Below, piece by piece: positions 56,080 through 64,000 of a stretch of DNA of 64,000 nucleotides. The stretch spans positions 1,178,001-1,242,000 of the forward strand of contig JANVFP010000003.1 in NCBI GenBank assembly GCA_027919835.1, read 5' to 3'. Origin of the DNA: Lentinula raphanica (taxonomy: Eukaryota > Basidiomycota > Agaricomycetes > Agaricales > Omphalotaceae). Position 1 is the first letter of the stretch. The number at the start of each line of letters is the position of its first letter. Under the pieces are notes generated by a model. That model was not told where the DNA came from and made no database searches. It saw only the letters and a list, made by a program, of their open reading frames with translations. The position numbers and the translations under genes are program-made.

Positions 56080-56751
56080 TAATATGGGATTCCCATAATA
56101 AGTGGTAGGTTGGGACTCCCAACTCAGGTGGGTTTCCCATAATGAGTGGTAGGGTTGGGAATCCCAAGTGACATGGGACTCCCATTAAAGGTGGGTATCC
56201 CATACTAAGTGGTCAGCATGGGATTCCCAGCTCATATGGGACTCCCATTAAAGGTGGGTTTCCCATAATAAGTGTTTAACTGGGATTCCCAACTGATGTG
56301 GGACTCCCATCTAAGTTGGGCTTCCCATAATAAGTGTTTAACTGGGATTCCCAACTGATGTGGGACTCCCATCTAAGTTGGGTTTCCCATAATAAGTAGT
56401 CAACTGGGATTCCCAACTGACATGGGACTCCCAATTCAGGTGGGTTTCCCATAATGAGTGGTAGGTTGGGACTCCCAGATTATATGGGACTGCCATAGTA
56501 TAAAATTACTATGGGATGCCCAGACTAGATGGGATTCCCATACAAGTGGATATCCCAAATGGGAAGTCCATACTGAGATAATGGGCTTGGAGATCCCAGT
56601 TGGGTATCCCATCTGGGTGACCCATGTACTTGGGAATCCCATGTCTGGGAATCCCACACCTGGGACATCCCAGGGATCAAGCTCCTGTAGGCTATGGGAT
56701 TTTGATGAAAGTTAAGCCTAAGTAGGCCTAGTTAGGTGGGTGACTGAAGTG
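56080..56751 (-). repeat. Right terminal inverted repeat with 62-bp subterminal array
   Basis: An inverted counterpart of the left end. Units of about 62 bp carry TTTCCCATAATAAGTG, GGGATTCCCA and TGGGACTCCCA between about 56085 and 56470. Then comes the less repetitive stretch and the 85-bp terminus ending GGTGACTGAAGTG. Confidence 0.88.
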
Positions 56752-56758
56752 GCGGCGG
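56752..56758 (+). repeat. Right target-site duplication of the KDZ element (GCGGCGG)
   Basis: Copy of 43161-43167. Confidence 0.85.
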
Positions 56759-59411
56759 AACCTTCTCGGGACCTAAAGCATTCCTGTGTTGCGCTGAAAC
56801 TGTAGTGGTTGGACACTGTTGCACGTACGAAGGACAGAAACCGGAAGACAGAATCGCAACTACGGTTCTGACTTGGCCTCCGTGCTCTTCTAAGACACAG
56901 GTCCGAGCCTTTCTGGGAACTGTTGGTCAGCTCCGGATGTTCATCCACAACTACGCTAAGAAAGCCTCACCTTTGACCAAATTAACGGCGAATATTCCGT
57001 TTGAGTGGAAGGATGAGCATGTCATAGCCATGGACCTGTTGAAAGACGGAGTCCGTAATGCACCAGCCTTAAGAGTCATAGTATATGACTGGGAAACACA
57101 CTTAGCAGTGGATAGTTCTTACATGGGTACGGGATTTTACATCTATCAGATTGATCCTGTAGATCAGACGAAGATTTACTATAATTACTTCGGATCCATC
57201 CCGTATAATGAACGTGAAGCTCGGTTTTCTCAATCTAAGCGTGAACTCTATGGTTTGAAGGTTGCTCTCCGAGCAACACACTATCTTCTTTATGGATGTC
57301 GGAAACTCACGGTGGAAACGGATGCTAGCTATATTCAAGGAATGCTTGAAAATCCGAGTAGTGGTCCAAACGCTACGATCAACCGTTGGATTGAAGATAT
57401 CCGTAAATTCCATTTCGATTTGATCCATGTCAAAGGAGCAACCTTTGGACCTGATGGTTTGTCTCGAAGACCTCCGGGAGGTTGGACTACCCCTCGTCGG
57501 GAAACCGAAGAGGATCTAGCAGAAGATGCAGATGACTCCAACAACGTTAGGTTCTTCAAAGCGGACGAAGCGGATGATCCATTGCCCTTTGAATCATTCA
57601 AAGATCATATAGATCCCCGGACAGGATACTTTTGCGTGACCATTGAAGATGAGTTTGCGGAAGATCTTCAAGTTGCCCGGGAGGAAGAGATCCAGCATGC
57701 ATTCCTCAAAGAACGTTTAGAGGCCTCGGGAATGCCTTTGACCTCTCAGTTTCTGCAGTATACTGCGATCCCCGACAATGCTACTTGGGGACCTGATCAC
57801 AAATATCCGATATCTCATAGATCGGATGGCGGAAATCGTCTAGATCAGCAGTTACCGGAAATCCGAGCATGGCTTAAGGACCCGAATGCTGAGCAATTCG
57901 CGAAGTTGGACAAAAGACAACGAGCGGAAATGGACCGGAAAACACTGTCCTTTTCAATAGACTCGGAAGGTCGACTGTTCCATCGGAAACCATCCACAGA
58001 TCAACTGCGTTTAGTGGTTGAACCGGAAAAACGAATGTATCTATTGCACAGTGCTCATGATGCTTTAGGACACAAGGGTACCTATGCTACGAAAGACTTC
58101 TTAGAAAAGAGGTTTTGGTGGCCTGATCTGGAGAAAGACGTGGAGTGGTATGTGAAAACATGTCAAGCCTGCCAAGACCGACTTAGGTCTTTGGTACGGA
58201 TCCCTCCAACGGTGACCTTCACGCCATCCTTGTTCCAAAAGATACATATCGACACGATGGTTATGTCTCCGGCCAGTAATGGTTGCAGATATATCGTTCA
58301 CGGAAGGGATTCCTTGTCGAGTTGGTCGGAAGCTAGGGCACTGAGAGTGGAAAACGCGAGATCACTCGCGGAATGGTTCTTTGAAGACATCATATGTAGA
58401 TGGGGGTGTCCGGAAATCATGGTCTCGGACAATGCACCACAGATGAAGCTCATGTTGCGATGGCTCGAACAGAAATACGGGATCCGTGGAATACAGATAT
58501 CGCCTTACAATTCACAAGCTAACGGAAAGATTGAGCGTGCTCACTTTGATCTGAGACAAGCACTTGCGAAAGCGTGTGCGGGAGATCTGTCAAAATGGTA
58601 CTACTTCTTGAAACCAATACTTTGGGCTGATCGTATTACTGCACGGAGAGGTTTAGGCTGTTCACCATACTTCGTAGCTACCGGTACGGAACCTCTGCTA
58701 CCTTTCGATATTGTTGAATCTACATATTTGGTCAATCCACCAAATCGAATACTATCATGGGAAGAGTTACTGGGCTTCCGGGCTCAGGCTCTTTCCAAAC
58801 ATCGTTCCTTCGTCGAGAACATGAAATCACGGATCGACGAGAACAAACGTCGAGAAGCGAGAGTTTTCGAGGAAAAGTACAAGTACACCATTAAGGACTG
58901 GGATTTCAAACCGGGAACCTTAGTACAAGTACGGAACACTGCTATCGAGAAGAATTTGGATCGGAAAATGTACCTTCGATATCGTGGACCTATGGTTGTC
59001 ATCCGGAGAACACGAGGAGGCGCATATATCATAGCGGAAATGGATGGCACTGTGCTTAAAGACAAAGTGGGTGCTTTCCGTGTGATCCCGCATCATGCTC
59101 GTTACGAACCGATTGAACTGCCGGAAAATATACATGATCTGATAGATCTGTCGCCCGAGCAGTTAGAATCGATGGTACAGGATGAGGAAGACGAACCTGA
59201 GGAAGTGGAGGACTTTATTTTCAGTACTGTCCCGCGAATAAACATTTCCGGTGATGATCAGTCGAATTCCGTTGAACCACCACTGGTTCCGCCTGTTGAA
59301 CAGCTTGATCCGGAGGATCTGAAGGCTGCTGAGTCCGAAGATCAAGAGGAAGAGGCGAATCCGTCTCTACCGAATGGTCCACGACGAAGTGGCCGTCGGA
59401 AATCTTTCTAA
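56759..59411 (+). CDS. pol: Gypsy pol, distal part: RT connection, RNase H, integrase
   Basis: The frame is open from the insertion site to TAA at 59411. It starts in the RT thumb/connection (TQVRAFLGTVGQLRMFIHNY, ASPLTKLTANIPFEW). RNase H follows: LAVDSSYMGTGFYIYQID, FSQSKRELYGLKVALRA, VETDASYIQGML and GPDGLSRRPPGG. Integrase has the H2C2 zinc module (HDALGHKGTYATKDFLEKRF, CQACQDR) and a DDE core: IHIDTMVM, IMVSDNAPQM and SQANGKIERAHFDLRQAL. The C-terminus is acidic and ends GPRRSGRRKSF; there is no chromodomain. With 41645-43167 it forms one interrupted gene. Confidence 0.88.
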
Positions 59412-59622
59412 ACATGCCTGATCCAACAGATCAGTTAGTTTGGGGGAGTTTCCGCGATGTTTCAACTTATTCTATCTCAATAATCACTCAAGGAATTTAG
59501 TTGCCACTGGATTACCTCAAAAACTACCAATAATACTTGACTTGACAAAAGTACAGGTATAAAAATAGGCGACAGGGCAGAATGAACGATGATCTAGATG
59601 GTCAGCCTCGATAAGCACTTGC
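59412..59622. other. Spacer between pol and the first antisense gene
   Basis: Only about 210 bp, with a GATCC-AAC-AGATC motif at 59419 and the polypurine tract. No LTR-like TG...CA block was identified here. Confidence 0.4.
59442..59448 (+). promoter_or_regulatory. Candidate polypurine tract (GGGGGAG in AGTTTGGGGGAG)
   Basis: It lies 31 bp after the pol stop, where plus-strand priming sites sit. A near copy (AGTTTGGGGGAGGGG) occurs at 61732-61746, upstream of the first antisense gene. Both are followed within about 20 bp by TGTTTCAA. Confidence 0.4.
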
Positions 59623-61639
59623 TTAAGGTGCGGAGCGTGGCCCTTGCATTGCGGGATCCTCTAAGTCTGTCTGCGCAATTTTAATTACGGGTGGCAGCGA
59701 CGGTGGTGCGGAAAACACGTACACCTCTTCAACGTCGGCAGGAGTCATGGTGGTGTCCTCGTCTTTGGGCAGAGGTTCACCAGCCTTCCGAGCAGCCCTG
59801 GCGTTGTCGATGATCCGTTGACTAGCCTCCCCACGGTGTGCATAGAAACGAGCTTTCATAACACAGTCGAAGAGTTGGGTCGTATGGAAGTTGATGAAGG
59901 CATTGTACTGCTCTTCGGTGTACGATTCAACCTCCGGGTTGTGGGCGAGTCCGATGTTGTGAAGAAGTTGCACGAGATCTCGATGATCAGTATCGTCGGG
60001 TGTACCTGTAACAATAATCAGTAACACGAAGATTTGCGGAAGGACTCCGGACTATGCAAAGCGAAAATATCTAACGGAAATTGTGTGATCTAGCAGATCA
60101 ACGAGTTTCTGTAGAAGTCCGTACGAAAAAGCGGAAAAAGGAAGTGGTACTCACTAGTATCCGCGAGTTCCAACGAATACTTCACCCTCTTAATCAGATC
60201 TTCACCAACAGCACGGGGCTGGGAGATCGCGGTTACAGCATGCACAGTGCTATGTGCTTGAGGAGACAGAGCCCGCTCAGTCTCATCACCGTCCGCGGGA
60301 CCAACGTCGCGTTCGGAACGTTTGCGCTTGCTCTTGGTCTTGGAAGACTTCGGAGTGTCATCGTCGTCAACGATGTCGCGCTTTTTGGTTTTGGTCTTAG
60401 CCTTCGCAGGAGTAGAATCCTCGACTTCGTCAGCCATCTATGGCACGGGTTAGTCATAAACTTGTCTGATCTACAAGACCAGCCACGTACAGAGACATCC
60501 TGATCTGCCAGAGCAGCCGGTTCGTCGTCAGGGGATTTCTTCTTGCTTTTGGAACGAGTAGAGGGCCTGGTAGGAGGAGGAGGAGTCGCTTCCGCGGTCT
60601 TCTTCCCCTTCTCGCCTTTTTCACGTTCCTCCTTGGCGTGCTTGATCCTTTCGTCCATACCAATGATATGATCGATGACGAGTTCAGCACGACGAGGCTG
60701 GACAAACCGTTAGCTGCTGATCTAACAGATCAAGGTACCATACTTACCGGAGGGTCATACCGCGGAACAGGCACACCCATACGCAGTGATTCTTGCATTT
60801 CAAAGCGTTGCTCGCGTGGACTACGGAAGTGGCCTCGCATAGGAAGTCCGCGGCCTCGTAAATGGTTAGCAAGTGCGCCTCGAGGACCTTTTGGAGGAGA
60901 AGGACCATGTTCTGCAAGATCAGCATCCTGGGACCTTTACTTAGTAAATGAATCTTCGTAAACAGTTGCGGAAACGCACCACCTCGGCCATGAACTTGGC
61001 GTCAGCATCAGAAACCGCTGGATCTGCTGGATCAGTCGCAACTTCCTTGCCTTTCGACTTGGATTTCGACGGTACTTCAGGATCAGCAGGTGGAACACTA
61101 GGTCCGCGAGTACTAACAGCAGGAGAACCCTGTCTGCCTTGGTCCTCACGGAGCTTTTTGCGACGAAGGTCGTTCAGCTGAATGTAGAAACTGACGATCT
61201 CGGCATTCTTCCCTCCCTCTTCGGAGAGTTTGGGAAACTGCTTAGGGATCTTGTCACGAATAGTGCGGTACGCATTCACGGCGGAAAGTAACTCCTCTGC
61301 GAGATTGTCGTACGCCCGCAGATATTCCTTGTTCATACACGCAGCGTCGCGGGACACTCGAATGAGCTAACGGAAAATGGTTAGTTTTGGTAGATCTAGC
61401 AGATCAAACGATTTCCGTACCAGATGAGTGTATGCGCAACGGACATCGTTCAAAAAGATCGTTTTGTTGGATGTGGTGAACTCGACCTTGTCCTTGCTGG
61501 AACTGTACTTGGCACCTTGCCAGGCCAGGCTCTTGTCATCGCTAACACGAGCAGCCCAGTACTCCGCGTCGACGCACCAGTTGGCAAAGTCAGCTTCAAG
61601 CGAGATAGGGAGATTGTGGTACTCGAAGTTGGGAGCCAT
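59623..61639 (-). CDS. Antisense gene 1 downstream of pol, unknown, highly charged
   Basis: No family was recognised. ATG at 61639 in MAPNFEYHNLPISLEADFAN, about six exons and about 600 aa. A compact N-terminus (FANWCVDAEYWAARVSDDKS, IFLNDVRCAYTHL) is followed by helical RDAACMNKEYLRAYDNLAEE with LLSAVNAYRTIRDKIPKQFP, then long Lys/Asp/Pro-rich disorder with NLS-like KSKSKGKE, RSKSKKKSP and KTKSKRKRSER. The C-terminus is compact again: DDTDHRDLVQLLHNIGLAHN, PEVESYTEEQYNAFINFHTT and QLFDCVMKARFYAHRGEASQ. Introns carry the TGATCT-N3-AGATCA motif (60086, 60718; variant at 61392). It is convergent with pol, 210 bp apart, and may be antisense cargo of the same retroelement. Confidence 0.6.
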
Positions 61640-61681
61640 TTTTTTTCGTTGAGTTGGGAGTCGGATCTCTTAGATCAAGGG

Positions 61682-61689
61682 CTTTTATA
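61682..61689 (-). promoter_or_regulatory. TATA box (TATAAAAG) of antisense gene 1
   Basis: On the minus strand, 43-50 bp upstream of the ATG at 61639. Confidence 0.5.
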
Positions 61690-62468
61690 CCTTTTCCGGT
61701 GCTTCGGGTCAGCAGGGGACTGCTGAGCTTTAGTTTGGGGGAGGGGACACACGGTGTTTCAAGAATTTTCGAAATTTCAGAAATTTTCATGAAAATTTTA
61801 CGAGATCTAAAAGACCTGTGCTCATTGACAGCTTAAGCATGCGTACAACGCAAAGACTTAGATCTAAAACCGACGCAGCTTGCAATTTGTAAAGCCCAAT
61901 GGATTTAACATGCCATATGAGGCTGCAACCACCAACTTGATAACCGAAGAATCAGCATTGATGGGTCTGATCTAGCAGATCAAAATGATCTAGCTGATCA
62001 GACCGAAATTTGCGCTTCGGAAATGACAAGAGCAATGCAACAGCTTTAGAAATGTTAAAAGACAAACACTTAGAAGAGTACATGGTATCAATAAAGTACT
62101 TACAGTGCTCTATCAGGTGTTGGTTAAGGGCAAGAGACCTAAAAACTCTAAGTCAACTTAGAGGAAACTCAGAGGCTTTGAAAGTTAGCTTAAGAAAACT
62201 CAGAGGACATCTTAAAGGATATCTCAAGTATCTTGAAGATTAATTTAGGGAGTCTTAAGGAGATCTCAGACAATGCAAAGACAACATAAAGCCCACTGGG
62301 CATTGACATTCAAGGAGTCTCCTAGTTTCCTAGAGACCAAGAGAGGAGGTACTATGTACAGCAAGATGAAGTACAAATGGTAACATAGAATTAGTCTGGC
62401 TCAAGATGGGAGTCCGATCACTAATCTACGAAGACGAATGTACAAGAAGGCAGAAGTCCATTGCTACA
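61690..62468. other. Spacer between the two antisense genes
   Basis: It holds the second polypurine-like tract (61737), an AAATTTTC/GAAAATTT-rich stretch at 61760-61800, and two TGATCT...GATCA inverted motifs at 61968-62001. An AT-rich segment at 62000-62400 has no gene. Confidence 0.45.
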
Positions 62469-64000
62469 CTATTTGCGAGATTTGGAAATGTTCAAGGAAG
62501 CAGGTGGGGCAATTTCGACGGGTACATCGTCATCAGTCTCTACCTCGGCGTCCTCCTCATCGTCACTGTCGTCGTACTCGGTTACCAACGCGTGGACCAC
62601 GGAGGCCCGCGAGGTGCCTTCCTCGACATCCATCTCCTCGTCAACAGTGGTGGAGGCCGGAGGTGTGTGGAAGGGAAGATCTGACGTGAAATTGATAGGA
62701 ATAGCGGCACTAGGCCGGCGACGAGAGGAAGGAAGGGGTGCCGGCAAGTTGGAGGTAGAGTTTACTGGTGAGGATGGAGAAACAGTCGGAACGGCGGCAG
62801 CGTACGAAGAAGTCGATGGATCTTCAGCGACCTCGACGGTCGAGATGTTGTTGCGTAGGAACTCCTCCAGCCGGGCAGTATCGTCAGGATCAACCAAGAA
62901 GGAGGAGAGGTTGCATGCGGAATCCCAACCAAAGAAAGTTGCGAGCCACGTCAATAAATCGTAGTCCAAGGGATGGTTGGGATTATCGTCGACCCATTGC
63001 GAAAGGACCACGTTGAAGTCGAAGCCGTTTGCCCGTATCTCTTGCAGCTGGTGCGATAGGCGTCGACGAACGTCTTTAAAAATGGTCTCAAATGAAGCTG
63101 TGACGTGACCCATCTCCTCGAGGGTGGCGCGAAAACGATCCAAAGACCCGGAATAGCCTGTACAAGAGTTAGCAGAGATCTAGCTGATGATAGGAAGTCT
63201 ACTTACCGGCTGGATAGCCCTGGATAGTGTTGTGGATGGCCAGGAATCGGTCTTTGTGGTCCTCTAGACCCAGACTATTCGAGCAGCTGCGATGTGTGCG
63301 ATCGCAGTGACTACAAGCTCCCGCCAGCTTGGAACCCCCATCACAGACCACGCCCCTAGTGAGGCAGGTCAAGCAGTTGGTAGGAGAATATAAGGCGTCA
63401 GGAGAGGGAAGCGTGGTGCTAGTAGTCGACTGTAGGTGACGAGATGCGAGGTAGTTGTACCGACTTAAGCCCTGAAGCGAGAAGGATGTGTCGGCGGAAT
63501 TGATAAAAGCTCCAAAATTCTTCATTTCGTCGGAAATCTGCCACTTTGGGGCACGGAGGAAAGGGAGTTTCGGAGCCCGGGGATTTTGGGCGACGGTTTT
63601 ACGGATGAGCTGTGAAAAAGGTGCTTTTGGCTGAAAGTCGGGATTGGTCAGGAAACCTTCGTGACCAGTCGTCTTCGTGTCATCGTCATCAAAATAGTCC
63701 GGTGGACCCTCCTGAATCCGTACCGGAGCTTTGACTGGAAGAAGACGAGGTGGGTCGGGAGGCGCTATGGGCAAGGACGAGGGAATCACTCCAGCTGCAG
63801 ACTGAGTTCGACGCTTTTTAGAAGGCGGTTCGTTAGCCGGCTAGGGGAAATCAATCAGCTAAGGGTGATGGCAACTAGCAGACGCAGAAACCCCTACCTG
63901 GTCAGCTTCAGCCACCACCGGGTCCCGTTCCCGTTTCACGGAAGGAGTCGAAGCTTTCACAACGGCATCCCCGGTCAGGTGCTTGGTTTTAGCTGCCCGG
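62469..64000 (-). CDS. Antisense gene 2: protein with a Zn2Cys6-like cysteine cluster, 5' end off the window
   Basis: Minus strand, continuing past base 64000. Readable exons are about 64000-63899, 63840-63209 and 63158-62469. The head is basic (KKRRTQS, VKRERDPVV). After a linker with PPDYFDDDDTKTTGHEGF and MKNFGAFINSADTSFSLQGL comes CLTCLTRGVVC ... GACSHCDRTHRSC: C-x2-C-x6-C-x9-C-x2-C-x6-C, the spacing of fungal Zn2Cys6 clusters. A helical part follows (LDRFRATLEEMGHVTASFET, DYDLLTWLATFFGWDSACNL), with an acidic tail to ISKSRK and the stop at 62469. No activator domain is recognised. Its position beside antisense gene 1 and Gypsy pol suggests transposon cargo rather than a host regulator, though this is not proven. 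Confidence 0.6.

Larger units (their letters stand above)
43168..56751. mobile_element. 13.6-kb KDZ (Kyakuja-Dileera-Zisupton) DNA transposon with cargo genes
   Basis: The ends are perfect inverted repeats for about 85 bp, starting CACTTCAGTCACCCACCTAA. Similarity then continues through several hundred base pairs of TGGGANTCCCA-rich subterminal repeats. A 7-bp duplication GCGGCGG flanks the element. It encodes a KDZ transposase (-), an NGN/KOW protein (+) and a large protein of unknown function (+). Removing the element plus one duplication copy brings codon TGC GGC GG-A ACC back into register with the distal pol frame, so both ends are exact. It inserted after the Gypsy element was in place. 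Confidence 0.9.
38152..59460 (+). mobile_element. Ty3/Gypsy LTR retrotransposon body, interrupted by a KDZ transposon
   Basis: Order is gag (decayed, CCHC knuckle), protease, reverse transcriptase, RNase H, integrase: the Gypsy order. The internal region is about 7.7 kb without the 13.6-kb insertion. There is no chromodomain at the integrase end. A purine-rich tract follows pol at 59442. Gag, protease and RT are in three successive -1 frames. No matching LTR pair was found within the window. Confidence 0.85.

Noticed and set aside
43168..56751. TET/JBP oxygenase cargo in the KDZ element
   Set aside because: Known for the group, so looked for. No HxD...H dioxygenase pattern was found in the readable exons.
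61737..61800. Start of a 3' LTR after the second polypurine-like tract
   Set aside because: The sequence after it does not match the putative 5' leader in any stretch I could see, so an LTR cannot be claimed.
1..64000. CRISPR arrays, bacterial operons, rRNA or tRNA genes
   Set aside because: The window is intron-rich fungal DNA. The repeat arrays seen lack spacer structure, and no tRNA or rRNA signature was found.

Overview
The window is nuclear DNA of a filamentous basidiomycete, most likely an Agaricomycete. Genes are interrupted by many 50-60 bp GT-AG introns. Families typical of that group are present: a protoglobin, a DUF6533-type membrane protein, a Ser/Thr-rich secreted protein, a type II membrane GH16 enzyme, and a KDZ (Kyakuja-Dileera-Zisupton) transposase.

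Region 1 (about 1-34 kb) is ordinary gene-dense chromosome. In order it holds: a protoglobin (-, cut by the left edge), a Pro/Ser-rich protein (+), a SOG2-like leucine-rich-repeat protein of the RAM pathway (+), an MPP6-like exosome cofactor (-), a decayed DUF6533 gene (+), a secreted Ser/Thr-repeat protein (+), a flavin-containing monooxygenase (-) divergent from an MDR dehydrogenase (+), an EME1-like Holliday-junction endonuclease subunit (-) divergent from a GH16 glucan enzyme (+), a cyclase-family hydrolase (+), and a 90-residue secreted protein made of three small exons (-). Next come GA-rich tandem repeats, an ORF of unknown function, a 461-bp MITE with 62-bp inverted repeats, an F-box-like protein (-) and a PIF1 helicase (-).

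Region 2 (about 35.6-64 kb) is a nest of mobile DNA. A Ty3/Gypsy retrotransposon occupies about 38.15-59.45 kb, with LTR-like sequence to its left. Its gag carries frameshifts and a nonsense codon. Its protease, reverse transcriptase, RNase H and integrase frames are open. Gag, protease and RT lie in three successive -1 frames, and each junction has a textbook slippery heptamer touching the UGA stop (GGGAAAC-UGA and AAATTTT-UGA). A 13,584-bp KDZ DNA transposon (43168-56751) is inserted in the RT frame, flanked by a 7-bp target duplication. Removing it with one duplication copy puts the two RT halves back in register.

The KDZ element carries three genes: the transposase (-), an NGN/KOW protein resembling Spt5/NusG (+), and a large low-complexity protein of unknown function (+). 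A perfect 73-bp-arm hairpin lies in the divergent promoter between the transposase and the NGN/KOW gene. The element ends carry inverted arrays of 62-63 bp units built from the palindrome TGGGANTCCCA.

Beyond pol are two further genes on the opposite strand. The second encodes a Cys6 cluster with Zn2Cys6-like spacing and runs off the right edge. The left leader, the Gypsy body and the first of these antisense genes share dispersed copies of a TGATCT-N3-AGATCA motif, and no 3' LTR is seen directly after pol. They may therefore be one very large retroelement with antisense cargo. That last point is inference.
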